This document shows positions 16,271-30,900 of a stretch of 64,000 bases of DNA, piece by piece. The stretch comes from Mya arenaria. Its lineage: Eukaryota > Mollusca > Bivalvia > Myida > Myidae. The DNA is taken from positions 52,708,949 to 52,772,948 of the forward strand of contig NC_069123.1 of NCBI RefSeq assembly GCF_026914265.1. The letters run 5' to 3'. Every line of letters begins with the position of its first letter. The first letter of the stretch is position 1. The translations under genes and the position numbers were made by a program. The notes beneath the pieces are model-generated. The model searched no databases. It had not been told where the DNA came from and saw nothing but the letters and a program-made list of their open reading frames with translations.

Positions 16271-17012
16271 AACAAGAGGCCCAAAAGGGCCTATGCTCTA
16301 CTGGCATGGCTTTTGTGGTCATTTTCAATCCAGAGCATGTACGTTTGAGTAATAGGCAACAAATATATAGTTCACTTTTAGTGTTTGGGTTAGCTGCACG
16401 TTCAACATCTGAGGACAGGAAGTGTTGTAAGCAGATTAGTTGCATGAACTATTTTAATATTTGCCAAGTAAAGGTATTCTGAGGGTAAGAAATATTTGCT
16501 TTTAAAACTGTACTCAGCGTCAAAATTTCATTTCTGTAGCCTTAAAAATAAAAAGTCGGCTAAAAATAGACTTCGCTCATGTAGTCTTGGCTAAAAATAG
16601 ACGTAGCTTAAAATAGCATTTTTATACTTTCAAGACCCATAATCCAGACATGCATGGGCAAATCTGGCTGGTTTTCAAAAGGAACCGAGTTCTAATGGAT
16701 ATCTAAATACTGTACAAGTTTCATCAAGATACAATCAAAACTGAAGACTGTATCGTGTTCACAAGCTAGTGTTTACACAATAGCATTTTTCTATACTATC
16801 AAGGGCCATAACCTAGGCATGCATGGGCGGATCTGGCTGGTTTTGAAGGAACCGAGCTCTAATGGATATTTAGATACTGTTTCATCGAAATACAATCAAA
16901 ACTGAAGACTGTTGTTTACAGACGCACAAACACACGGACGCACGGACGAACATACTACGTACACATTACCATCGCATAAGCTCTTCTGGCCTTTGGCCAG
17001 TAGAGCTAAAAA
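16271..17012 (+). mobile_element. Non-autonomous element with hairpin termini (AACAAGAG class)
   Basis: The left end is AACAAGAG followed by the hairpin AGGCCC-AAAA-GGGCCT (16277-16292) and CTATGC. The right end holds the hairpin TGGCC-TTT-GGCCA (about 16987-16999) followed by GTAGAGCTAAA. CTCTACTGGC near the left end and GCCAGTAGAG near the right are inverted copies. Inside are two imperfect tandem units of about 170 bp (16611-16745 and 16782-16912, sharing CATGCATGGGC and ACAATCAAAACTGAAGACTG) and a GGACGCACGGACG run. There is no coding capacity. The layout resembles Helitron/Helentron-derived interspersed elements; the class is inferred. Confidence 0.65.
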
Positions 17013-18985
17013 TGGTTATTAAAGCCAGAGTTAACCGCATTCATATCGTCCATACAAGGAGGACTGCATTGATTGCATTCTAGAAACCTATACATGAAAG
17101 AGTCAAGTTTAAATGTAGAAGTCATTAAATGCGAGTTTTTATTTATGAACACACCAACAGAAATGATTGTGACATATTATGCATGATTGTCTCTTACCCA
17201 AGATGTCATGGGTTAGTGTCCCAGAGGGGCCACTTTCCCATGGACCCTGCCAATGGACCACGCCACTGGAATTTAAACATAACAGACTCAAGTAGGGTTC
17301 ATATCTGCTTATAGCCTTCTTTACTTTCAAGTTAATAAAAAAGTGAAGACTTACCTATTAAGAAATAGTCTGTGCATAATAAATTATTCAAGCCATATTG
17401 CATGTGGTTTGCATTCAATTGTCATAATGATCCTTGAAATTGTACCTAGCACTATTTATATGGTAGGGAGCATTTGTTTTTCATGTGTGAAAATATCAAG
17501 ATTGCCAAATGGAACAACTTTAAAGTTTCTGTGACAATCAACCAAACAATTTATGTAAAAAATGTGTGACTACCCCATGATCTTGTGATGTCATTTAACA
17601 AATTCTAATTTAATATTAACACACACCATCAAACTGCCATACATTGATGCTTTAAGTTTCATTTTTTCCATCTTAAAAAAGTTCTACCAGGTAATGAAAA
17701 GCAAATCCAATCGCTTAAACACTTTATTTAAAGGAAGACCATTTCCATTAACTGTTTTCAGCAAATTGTGTTAAGGCATTTTTGTCCAATCATGGGATAC
17801 AACTGAAGACAGGGTTATGGTTCTTGTACTAAACACATTCTTATTGCTAATACTGGTACTTACACTGATCTTTAAGCTCCATACAATTCCTTTTACAACT
17901 TCAAATTCTGTGAAAGTAAATTATTTGCTAAATTAACATAACTTTAGAATTTTAAATCTGACAATATTTAGAACATAACTTGACGTAAAAGATTATATCT
18001 GTCCGCAAACTTAAAAAGTTTGAAGATTTGCGGTAATATTTTTATGGTTATTCAAGAATGATGCACTCTTACTCCCAGGTAAGATTTACCACAATTAATA
18101 ATGTTTTATTATTCAAAAAAGGATGAATAAATGTCAAAAACAATAGTTCTAATAAAGGATACCGAGTTTAATTTGAAAGAAATGACCAATAAACATGGTA
18201 TTTCTACCTTATGAGACTATAATAGACCAAAGAAAGTCTTTAAGCATTCACCAATCATTTAATATTTTTGGGCTTTCTGCTATTAAATACACGGTTACAA
18301 TCTCGTTATCAGTAATTAAGTTCAAGGTTTATCAGTCAAAATTGATGTTTGTTATACATGTGTATGTATCTATTTTGAATAAGAGTGTCACTTTAAGAGA
18401 AAACATGAAAAAAGTATGGAGAGACATACAGGGTGACAACTAAAGGACACCTGCATTTTTTGCAGGGCCCTAATGACTTGGTTTGTCAATGGAATATCAA
18501 ATTGACTGCTATAATTGTTTACTGGTTATAGACTTTTGAACTCGATGGTGTCTAAAATATAAAGCTATAACAGCATTGTTTTATTTAAGTTTATTGCAAT
18601 TCTATCTTAAATACATTTAAATACATAATTTGTTAAAAACAAGAAACAGACAATAATTTAAAACAAAACACAGATATGTAAACCTTCTCCTCTTTGTTTG
18701 TACAATTATTAGCTTACATGTAAAAAGTGTAAATGCTTAATGAATGATTTTCTTCTTGTCCGAAGTGGACAATTCTGGGGATAACGTTATTAAATTATCA
18801 AATGTTCTAGACAGAGTTTCATTGTGTGCTTGGTAACTATATAGAGTATGACTGATTTACTAGAATGTAGAACTAGTACATAATATCAAAATATTGAAAA
18901 GTTATGTAAGAATCTCTGGCATATCGCACTATGATGTGCGATGGTGTGCTGTGGAGATATCACGGTGGGTCTGTATTGCACCATA

Positions 18986-21900
18986 TCACGATGCCAGCAT
19001 GGCCTCTTCTTGTCTTCTCTCCTTCCTCGGATGTTCCCTTCCTGATATACACAGATAATTACAAATAATTAAAAGATCTAAAAACAACAGCAACATTCTT
19101 TACACAGTTTCATAATTTATTGTAATACAATAAACATATTATTATCTTTTGAAGAAGATGTTCACACTTTCTCAAGGGTATGCCTCCCCTGGACAATAAA
19201 TGCCTGTTTGGCACTAGATTGCTCACCTAAGTTTCATGTCAACCACTGAGCAAAGACTATGAACAATCTTGGTGGAGAACGACTAGGTAAAGCTCCATGT
19301 TTAATGTCAAAGGCAACGTGCTGCAAGGTATTTTACAAACTAAAAGATGCCATATAATCATATAGGGAAAGCAAGCCCCGCTCACTTTTGGTAATTCATT
19401 TCTGATACATAGCTTTATCATATTGTCAGAGCACCATAATGTGCATGGAAAATAACATCTTTGAAAGAAAACCAGCCAAGAATCATTCCTGTTTACAAGA
19501 GGTAGTTTATTGAAAGCAATATATTAATACTGTTAATGATGAAAGATGACTGCTTAATACCGGTAGTCAATGGACAATAGGCCACCACAACAGCTCTACC
19601 GGTACTTACACTAATCATGTTCGAGGCAACTTATAAAATGGAGAGTTTCCACATTATACAGTTGATCCAGGACATTTACCTCCTTAGTCAAAATAATTCA
19701 AAATTGATTTATTCAGGCCATTTGGAGAAGATTATCCACACCTGTCCAATTGGGAATATTATAAATTTATATATTGACCAAAGATAGGTTTAAAGAAATC
19801 AGTCTAAGGCGAACTAGTATGGATGAAGGGAAAAACAAACACGTAGATTGAATGAAAAAAGGGCATATAAATATATATATAAATTCTTGACACCATCCTG
19901 ATCAGCAAACCTACCGCCCACCTGCCCAGCAACATACCCCTATACATTTACTTAGGCTTTTCTTTAGGAAACCTGGTTTCAAATCAATATTTATCAAAAT
20001 TCAATATTTTAAGAAATTAGTTTCACATACAAATGGTACTACTAGTATTTGTAAGTATAATGTTATCTAAAGTCAGCTTTTCCTATACATGTAATAGGTG
20101 TTTATGTAAGTAAGTGTCAGACACAAATATATCATCTTTAAGCTTCATTTTTCATCAAGTACAAATTCCCCCACAGCCTTATTGTAATTAATAGTCATTG
20201 ACACCAATGATGTTGTGCTTTCACTAATTAAGGCCCATATAATAATCCCTTTGCCTCCCCTGTGAAGCCTCACCTGCTGGTTCCCCTGATGGCACATCTG
20301 GTAGTTCCGGTTCCCCTTCACGCTCCACGTCCGGCAGACTGGACTGAAAAGTTATACACAGTCACATACAACACTGCTTATTGAAACAATTTTCAAGTAT
20401 CATATTCATTATATTCATAGAGTGCTGAATCTTTAGTACTTTCATACACTTAACAGAAGTTTTGAGCTTGATCAAAGAAGTGTCTGAAAAGCATACACAT
20501 CAGATCCTACATTTTGTTTTATATTTAATACAAACTTTTATGAAAGTTGGCACAAATGAGTTATAAAGCTCGCCTATCTACATGGCAATGAAATATAAGA
20601 TTCTTTTCCTCACATGACACATTCATAGCCCGAAATGAAGATTTTATTAATATTTCCGTAAAAAAGTTTGACGCTGAATAAAAATGACATCGATGGTAAA
20701 TAATATAACATTAGCTTACTAAATGAGAATAATTGTTGTATTGAATCAAAACAAGCAACATCAGGTGCTAATTTGTAGAAAAATAAGATTGCCAAGGTTG
20801 ATATATAATCCTGAGTTATTATTGCATCAGGATAATGAAGACTAAAATGATATGATCCAGACAATTAATTAATGTTCCCTTCTCCAAGTAATAGTAGTTT
20901 AAACATTTTATGTCATTAGTGTGCTGGTCAGAGTATCATGATAAACTGTCTGCTCTTAAAGAGATAGTAGATTTTTATGCCATTAATGTGTTCCATCCCC
21001 TTGACAACCTATCTCATCCTGAATAAAACAAGTTTTCATCACATATTTCTTAAGTTCCTACTTCAAAGTAAAATGCTATACCAGCATCGCTCCAGGAAAG
21101 CAATATTAAGCACTCTATTCCCATAGCGAAAAAAGGATAAAAAAATCAATTAAATGAATGTATTGTAAAAAGAGATAAACCACTAAGCTGATGAGATTAA
21201 TTTGTCAGAGATAAAATGTTAATTACCTTGATGATATCATCAAGTTCTGACAGGACGTCATCCTCATCTTGTTGTGAAAGACCGCCTGACAGCAGCGCTT
21301 CAATCTCCTGAAAAACAAACAACACGTTATCTCACAGTCACCTTTATAAAAAGCATATTACGTTCAGAGAAAACACCATTAACTTTTCTAATTAGAATGG
21401 ATCTTTACCAATTCCCTTGACTACTAGTACTAGATTTACTTTGTAATCTTAAATAATAATAATTGAGTGGACCAATATTTGATTTCACTAGCACATTTGA
21501 AAATGAGAATTATATCAAAACCAGTAGTATGATTACTAATTACATGATACCATACAATGTACTATCTGTCATAATTGGTATCAGTTTTCTTAAGGGTAAT
21601 TTTAGACATTTTCACCAGGTGCAAAAAACAATTACATAAGTAACATTATCAATGAATAAAAATCCTGTTGAGGCAGTCATGTTATAATTAAATTTCAGAT
21701 TGAAAACAAATCCTATCACATTGTTAAGAATGATTTCTTGCTGATAGGAGGGTTATTCAGGAAATTTGCTAAATTCTAACATAAAAACAAAATAAATTTT
21801 GTAGGAAATGTCTAAAATTTGGTACAAATGAAGTTCAGTGCAATCCACATTGTTAATAGAAAAATTAAATATTTCATCCAATAGCGCATCTCCATTTCTG

Positions 21901-24900
21901 GTATCCAAGGCAACACACAGTTGTAGTTGACTCAAAACTTACTCAACATTTTCGAAAAAAAGATATGATTTCTACAGAATTATAACATCATATTTTGAAA
22001 GTATAATTTTGCACTTAAATAAGTAGCGTCAATATCAAGTTTTAACAACCAATTCCTAAAGAATTGAAGACGTTATCAAAAGCAAAATTAGTAAGCATCT
22101 GTATATGAGGCACTATGGTTCAAAACTTGGATTGTGTCCATAGGACACGGATGCCCCCACTTGCCTCACATAAAAAGGAATGTACACACAGGTTCTAAGA
22201 TATTTCCAACCAAAATGAAAGTCTATCCCTAGAAATGATTCAGTCACTCTTACTTGCAAACATTTTTGGGGGTAATTGAAGGACTATAACTCCCGCCTTC
22301 TATGTGCAACTACAAACAAAACTGCAGGTTCAAAACTTCATCATTTCAAAAACAATCCCTAAGCTTTAAAGACACAATGGTCAAACAGTTTTGGAGTTTT
22401 CAATGAAACAAGTTTCCATAATACTTACAGACAGAAGCATGGAAAGACACGGGCAATTCTAAATTTAACACAAATATTTTTATGCCACTCTTATGATGAA
22501 GTTATAAACATGAAGATATACACATGGTACAAGTGAACTGACCTCCTGGTACTCTGCAGCTTCCCTCGTCTCATCCATTATCTTCTCCACCGTTTCTATG
22601 GAGAACATCTGTAAGCAAAGAGTAGACCACCCCTTTTTATACTCTAAATAATAAATGCTGGTATCATCATGATCAGAGTGCCACAAAAGATTATCCAATT
22701 ACATGAAAAAGGTGAGTGAGATTGAAATATTCATATTACGATCGTTTGTGCAAGTGTTCAAACTATGTATCCTGAAATGTGATAATGAAGTTGTTATGTT
22801 TTGAAAAATTCTTTTGTATTACAACACAGCATACAAACTTTATGATACATGTACATAGGCACCTGTCTTTCTATAAAGCCAATACCAGGGGCATTCAGTA
22901 TGTAGTACAATCATAAAGTTAATTTATAATTGAGATTCATACTTCCACTATATAATTATATACCATTTCACAAAATAATTTTTGTTTCCTCTATAGCTAT
23001 GCAAACAAAATAACAAATTAACATTTTGTCATATTCTTTTTTTATAAAGTAAAACATAATTATAATGTCAGTAATGTTCTGAAACCTATAATTTTTAATT
23101 TATTTGGAATGCACCATTTTTGACAACAGAGTCAAAGTGCTTGGTGCTTTTTAGTTTTACCCTAGTAATATTAACATATGCTGAATCTTGAATAACTTAA
23201 CTATCACTAAAATGTTGTAGTTAGAGTCTTGATCATTAACAGATTTCAGCCAAATAAATATAATTTGCTTCAGTTTCCTTAACATTCCTACTGAGAATAG
23301 TATTTTTTTATTGGTTAGTTCATCAGAATTTAAAAAATATACATAATACTACCTGTCTTAAGTTTAGATAAACAATAAATTTAATTCTATAATTTGTTCT
23401 ACACTCCACTTGGGCAACTTCATTTGTATATATACAGGTACTGAGTTTGAATCCAGCTGCCAAAGAAAACCCTTTTTTCTCCTCTATTTTCTTTGTTATA
23501 CATCTTCTCATAGAATTCCAAATCTATCTGTTTTACCTATAAATGTTTTACCAAAGTTTCAGAAATACTATACAAATGATTGAAACCAAACAACAATCTG
23601 AGGTAGAATTATGTACAGTGGTGTTACCTTGTTGAGTTGTTTGAGTGACTCGTTTCCTCGCTGCAGCCCCTTCACAACCTCTGCCTCAATCTGTGCAAAC
23701 TCAAGATCATGCACCTGTAATACAATACACCACATGTAAGCACATATGTTTAATCAAGGTCTCGAACCTGTAATACAATACACCACATGGTAACACATAT
23801 GTTTAATCAAGGTCTCACACCTGTAATACAATACACCACATGTTAGCACATATGTTTAATCAAGGTCTCGAACCTGTAATACAATACACCACATGTAAGC
23901 ACATATGTTTAATCAAGGTCTCGCACCTGTAATACAATACACCACATGTAAGCACATATGTTTAATCAAGGTCTCGAACCTGTAATACAATACACCACAT
24001 GTAAGCACATATGTTTAATCAAGGTCTCGCAACTGTAATACAATACACCACATGTTAGCACATATGTTTAATCAAGGTCTCGCACCTGTAATACAATACA
24101 CCACATGTTAGCACATATGTTTAATCAAGGTCTCGCACCTGTAATACAATATACTACATGTTAGCACATGTTAGCAAATGTTAGCATAGCTTAATATTCA
24201 GTTCAAACCAATTTATTTTAGTGATTGCTTGTGTTTTATTGAAGTCTTAAAGGGAATTAAGTTGCAAATAACACTGTCCTTATTTATGACAATACTTTGA
24301 ATTATCTTGAATTTAAATTGACTAAGACAAACACATTATATGCATTCAGACTTTCAAAGTTTTATTTGGACTACTAAAATTTAAAATTGTTGTAGTCTGA
24401 ATGACTCCTGAATTAATAAAAATAATAAAATGCCAAATACTGCATTTAAAGCTTCATATGTCTGAATTGTTATTCAACACTTACAATATATACTAAGGGC
24501 TCTTACCATTCTATCAAGGTTTTCTAACTGGCCATCCATTTTTTCTATCTGAGTTTCACCAAACTTCTTCTTTCGTAATAATAATTTGGCCTTCCTAGAA
24601 TAGAAAGCAAACCCTGAAAATCTTAAAACTGCAGCAATTAAAGGGGATGTAAATATGCAAATAAAAATAGCTTGCATGTAAAATATTATGCCTCATATTC
24701 TAAATCAAACAAAAGATAATTAATTAGAAGAGTGTACCAGGTGCCAAAACACATGCACTGAAATGCTCTTTGGAATAAACTTAAACTTAACCAATAGTTT
24801 CTGAAATTGGTAAGGATAAGATGCTTGAGAAATGCTTAAGTCAGAGAGTGGAAACATAAGTGTGATGCAGCAAGCGATGATTGGACAACAGAATGCTACT

Positions 24901-27900
24901 TTCTGCCATGGTATATAGACAACATGAAAACTCTTTTGCATGATGCATAACTATAAGGACTACTGTACTTAGGAAGGGTCCATTGATGACGTTTGATACC
25001 ATATAGCTGATTTCACTTTTGACATTAACAATTCTAATGCAAGTTTATCAAAAATATTAGAACTAACAAGAGATGTTTGTCAAACATTATGCCCCCGCTG
25101 AGCGCCTTTTTGTCAGGATTATTTGGACATTGAATGAAATATGCATGGACCTCTAAGTCCAGTTTTAGGGCCATGGGTGCAGGCAGTGTCAAGTTATCAC
25201 ACAGAAAAGCTTTTTGCATTCTAGGACACTGTGACCCTGACTCTATGACCCCTTAAATTTAAAGGGGTCATCTGGTCAGGCCCTACCTTTTTGTCAAGTT
25301 TGATGACCATAGGTCCAGGAATTGTCAAGTTTGCCTTCAAGGTCACTGTGATCTTGACCTTTGACCTGATGACCCCAAAATCAATAGGGGTCATCTACTG
25401 ATCACACCCAACCTACAAGTCAAGTTTTAGGGCCATGGCTGCAGGAATTGTTGAGTTATCACTCAGACAACCTTTTATCATTCAATGTCAATGTGACCTT
25501 AACCATTCCCCGATCCCCTAAAATCAATTAGGGTCATCTACTTGTCAGGCCGAACCTCCAAGTCAAGTTTGAGGGCCATGGGTAAAGCATTTTCGAATTA
25601 TGACTCGGAAAACATCTTATCATTCATGGCAAAGCAATATACCCCTCTTCTTCGAAGGGGGGCATAATTATCTTGAATTCAAATGATAGCTGAGCTAACA
25701 AAACAAACATACTAATACTAGGACTTGTAGTTCACAAACTAAACATTAATTTATAATGTTCATGTTTTTACTTCCAAAAATCAATTTGGGGCACACTATT
25801 ATCAGTCTAGATGTTTTGTATGTATGTGAATCCTGAATGTATATAATTATGTGTACTGGGGGAAATATTTCTATTACCATCCCAGATATAAAGAGTCTTT
25901 ATTTAAAGACCATGCCATTGCAAGCCTACCAGAGTACATCAATAAATGAGCTGTAACACATGATTTTGGTTGTTACAATTACTTAAAATAAAATTTTTCT
26001 AAAGTAATGGTATTGCAGCATGATTTTTGCAGAATATTTTAACAATAATAATGTATTTTCTATCACAACGAAGGGTTTGAATAGCACTTAATTGGGTAAA
26101 TCTCATCTTATTCTTGATCCTTTTGCCGATTCAATAATATTTCTGTCAGGATGAAATGATATTTGGACTCTCCAGTTGTATGCTAAACATGTATGTGCAT
26201 GAGGAAACCATGATTTTGTTGCTATCTTTCCATTACTTATGAAACGCTCCTCGAAAGAAATAAAACAATAAAATGTCTGATAGCCCTAAATCATGTGTTG
26301 AGGCTCAAACATGAACATGGGGGATAAGTAATGTTGGTCAGATAACCCACTCTTTCTTGCCATTCTTTAGAAACTGGCGTGCACTCTCCCTGTCCTTCTC
26401 TATCTGAAGACTAATCTTCTTTTGCAGCTGCTTTAACTTGTCTCTCTGGCTTTTCAATTCCTTCAAAAATAGAAAATTAATTATATTATAATTAAATCCA
26501 TTTCAAATATATTATAAAAAAAAATGTCCTATCATGGTCATTCATTAGGAGTGTTTAAAGTTAGATGTCAAAAAGCTGGAACCCTTTAGTAAATGCTGAT
26601 ATTTTTCTCAAATATCCCCTTTCAAGCCCACAAATTTCAATTATCACTTAATTTCAGCTTTGTTGTTAAATATATTTTTGTCTGCAATTAAAATAATGAC
26701 CAAAAAAATAAGGGTGTTCAGATGCATTACCGGGAAAACTTATGAGCCTGTACCTTTAAATGGTTCAAATTTACAGATATAATAGGGACCTGCCATGACA
26801 ACAGGCATATTAGAATGTTGAAAACAGCTATTTTATTAAATGAAATTCAAGGAAGTGGTAGAAATATATGCGATATAAAATTGGCTACAAACAACTGTCA
26901 TGGTTAAAAACGGTTGCAATTACCGTATAAAGGTTGCTAAATAAAGGTTTTAAATGGCTTTTTTTTTAAATAAAGAGCAAATAAAAGATAATTTTGACCA
27001 TCTGTTGTAAAAAAAAAGATACCTTATTTGATGGTATTACACATTTTTTACACTATGCAGCCACTTTCAAGCGACAAACAAACAAAATGAAATTTTAAAA
27101 AACTTGGATTTTGCATTAAAAAAGAGGGGGAGAAATAGAGTTTTTAAGAGCAAGAAGTATGGACAGTAAGGTTCTTTATTTACTGTTTTAAAAATAAATG
27201 ACTACTGAACCTTTTCACTAATTTTAATGTAGTGTATCTTTGCATATATACTTCATGGACCTATAAACCAAGAATTTCTTTGTATATGTCTCTAATTATT
27301 AATAGGCCTTCAGCTTATTGCGAAAATATCAAAATCACCTAGTTTCGAAACATTACGCCTGGTTTGGGGTTCATTTTACTTGTCCTGCTCCTTTAGACAC
27401 GTAAAGCACACGCAATACAGAAAGCAAGTTGGTTTCCATCTGGTTTCAGTGTCCCAACCAGCTGGTTTATGCTGAATTTTTCGTATGGTCATGTACCTTA
27501 AAATCTAATGGAATTTAGTATCAAAAAGAAAAATACTGTGCTATTACTTTATAGTAGTTTCACAGTGGTACATACTTGTTGTTCCTTACAAGTAGATTGG
27601 CACCTTAACATTCAGCATTTTTTAATGTCTATTTGTGTTCATTTGTTTCTGTAAATGGGGAATCATTCCCCATTGACAGAAACAAATGAGCCATCTACTC
27701 TTTGGGTAGAGCTAAATGACGTCTTGCTGGAATGATTTCACTGATTCATAATTATATTATCACTCGGTAGATTTTTCTACATGTACCGGAAACACTTGAT
27801 AGATACTTATAATCACTTTGAAATTTTTCACTGTTTTGAAATATACGCCCGCTCTAGGTTCTAAATCAAACGTCAAGGCACACAGGGCTTGAACACAATT

Positions 27901-30900
27901 TAAAAGACGTCATTTTAATACAAATTAAATATGTAAATAATTTTTAATTCAAATTTTAAGGCATGTAAGAAAAAGAAAAAATTGTTCGTTTCAGTGTAAG
28001 GTAGTAATATATTTCACCATGTGAGCACCAAAAGTGTAATAATATATAATAATTTTTGGGGCTCAGTGAAATATCTTACACTCTCACTGAAACAAGCAAT
28101 TATCCTGTTTATATTTCTCAGTTTTCAAATTCTATATTCATTAAAATATCTTAAAACAAGCTATATTTCTCAGTTTGCAGTGGGAAAAACGTACAAATCC
28201 TATATTATCCCTCATACACTTAAACTTCTGTTTCAGGTTGCTTCCAGTTAGCGCAGTGGTAAGAAATAAACTTTGGATTGTCATATTTGTTTGTTTTCTT
28301 ACATCTGTTTTGATTTACAAATGGTTTAGTGAGTGCGCAATCAAGATGGGTTTTTACACTTTAGTAATAACCAATTCAAGGAACTTGTCAGTACAATGTA
28401 TATTTCTTTGATATCATCCATTATTACGGGCCACAATTACAGCTTGTTAACGCTGATTAAATGCAACCAAAATTACCAGTTTTAAACAACAGTTTGAAAG
28501 AATTGCAACAAACATTGTTCTTTAAGTACTTAACGTAGACTTATAAAATGCGTTTGATTTACTGGTACACTTTAATTTGATCTCTAATCTTGCAGAAAAA
28601 GGTATGAATGGTAGATAGATAGATTTATTCGTGCATATATATGTCATAGTAACAAACCAAATATCTCATAAAGTTATAACACAGACTGATTAACAAAGTA
28701 TTAGTGATGATATCTATACTAAAGCTCAACATCATTAGAATGCTTTGGATACATACCTGCGTTAACAAAGATTTAATTCAATGTGACAAATATATAACAC
28801 AGGATAACCCATTAAAGTAATTCAACTTATTTCCAATGGGGTAACAAGAGATGTTTGTCAAACATTATGCCCCCCCTGAGCGCCATGTTGTCAGGATTAT
28901 ATGGACAATTGAATGAAATATGCATGGACCGAAATGACAGCTGATTTGTCGCTAACATTGTATGCCGTTGAGGCAGTTTTAAGATTATGACCATTCAAAG
29001 TTTGAGGATAGAGTGTGTTATGACCATGACCTTTGACTCTATGACCTCAAAATCCATAGTAGTCATCAGCTGGTCACCAAAAATCTAAATGTTAAGTTTG
29101 AGGGCCATGGGTGCAGGCATTGACAAGTTATCACACAGACAAGCATTTTTCGTTCAAGGTCACTGTAACCTTGACCTTTGATCCAATGACCCCTTAAATC
29201 ATAAGGGTCATCTACAGGTCAGACACAACTCCAAGTCAAGTTTGAGGGCCATGGGTGCAGGCATTGTCCAATTATCACTTGAAACATTTTCGCATTCAAG
29301 GTCACTGTGAACCTGACCTTTGACCCAATGACTCCTAAAATCAATTAGGGTCATCTCCTGGTCAGGCCCAACTTACATGTCAAGTTTGATGATCATAGAT
29401 TCAGGCATTGTTGAGATATCACTGGGAGAAGATTTGTTAACTTTTTTGCGTTAAAGGATACTGTGACCTTGACCTTGGCCTGATGAACCCCAAAGTCAAG
29501 AGGGGTCATCTACTGGTCAGGCCCAACCTTCAAGTCAAGTTTGATGACCATAGGTCCAGGAATTGTCGAGTTTGCTTTCAAGGTCACTGTGACCTTGACC
29601 TCTGACCCCTTAAATCAATAGGGGTCATCTACTGGTCAGGCCCAACCTCCAAGTCAAGTTTGAGGGCCATGGGCGCAGGCATTGTTGAGTTATCACTCGG
29701 GCAACCTTTTATCGTTCAAAGTCACTGTTTCCTTGACCTTTGGCCCAATGACCCCTAAAATCAATATGGGCCATCTACTAGTCAGGCCCAACCTCCAATT
29801 CAAGTTTGATGGCCGTGGGTGCAGGCATTGTCAAGTTATCACTCAGACAACCTTTTACCATTCAAGGTCACTGTGACCTTGACCTTTGGCCCGATGACCC
29901 CCAAAAACAATAAGGGTCATCTACTGGTCAGGCCCAACCTCCAAGTCAAGTTTGAGGGCCATAGGTGCAGGCATTGTCGAGTAATGACACGGACAACCTT
30001 TTACCATTCAAGGTCAAGGTGACCTTGACCTTTGGCCCGATGACCCCCAAAAACAATAGGGGTCATCTACTGGTCAGGCCCAACCTCCAAGTCAAGTTTG
30101 AGGGCCATGGGTGTAGGCATTGTCGAGTTATCACATGGACAACCTGTTACCATTCAAGGTCACTGTGACCTTGACCTTTGGCCCGATGACCCCCAAAAAC
30201 AATAGGGTTCATCTACTGGTCAGGCCCAACCTCCAAGTCAATTATGAGGGCCATGGGTGCAGGCATTGTTGAGTTATCACTCGGACAACCTTTTACCATT
30301 CAATGTCACTATGACCTTGATCTTTGACCCGATGAGCCCCAAAAACAATAGGGGTCAGCTACTGGTCAGGCCCAACCTCCAAGTCTGGAATGAGAGCCAA
30401 GGGTGCAGCTGCAGCATTGTCGAGTTATCACTCGGACATCCTTTTACCATTCAAGGTCACTGTGACCTGACCTTTGGCCCGATGACCCCCAAAAACAATA
30501 GGGGTCATCTAATGGTCAGGCCCAACTTCCATATCAAGTTTGATGACCATAGGTCTAGGCATTGTTGAGTTATCACTCGGACAAGCTTTAAAATTATTTT
30601 ACCATTAAAGGTCACTGTGATCTTGACCTTTGACCCGATGAGCCCTAAAATCAATAGGGGTCATCTACTGGTCAGGCCCAACCTTCATGTCAAGTTTGAT
30701 GACCATACGTCCAGGAATTGTTGAGTTATCACTCGGACAAGCTTTGGTCTACCGACGGACCGACGGACCGACCGACATACTGACATGCCTGTGCAAAGCA
30801 ATATACCCCTCTTCTTCAAAGGGGTGCATAATTATTTGCCAAGATCTCAGTTGTAAGCTGTTTAAATTAGGTTTACTTATATAAATACAAAAATAACATG

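Larger units (their letters stand above)
14652..18580. other. Intergenic region between convergent CFAP52 and CHMP6
   Basis: Holds the presumed 3' UTRs of both genes and one dispersed repeat (16271-17012). The short open frames here have no recognisable domains. On the minus strand AATAAA-type signals lie near 18580-18600, consistent with the CHMP6 3' end. Confidence 0.55.

Noticed and set aside
23711..24170. CRISPR-like array because of regular spacing
   Set aside because: The whole 53-base unit is repeated without variable spacers; it is a minisatellite in an animal intron.
29682..30568. Series of overlapping open frames with repeated peptides
   Set aside because: They arise from a tandem array whose unit keeps a frame open; the peptide repeats exactly with the DNA unit and there is no start or splice context.
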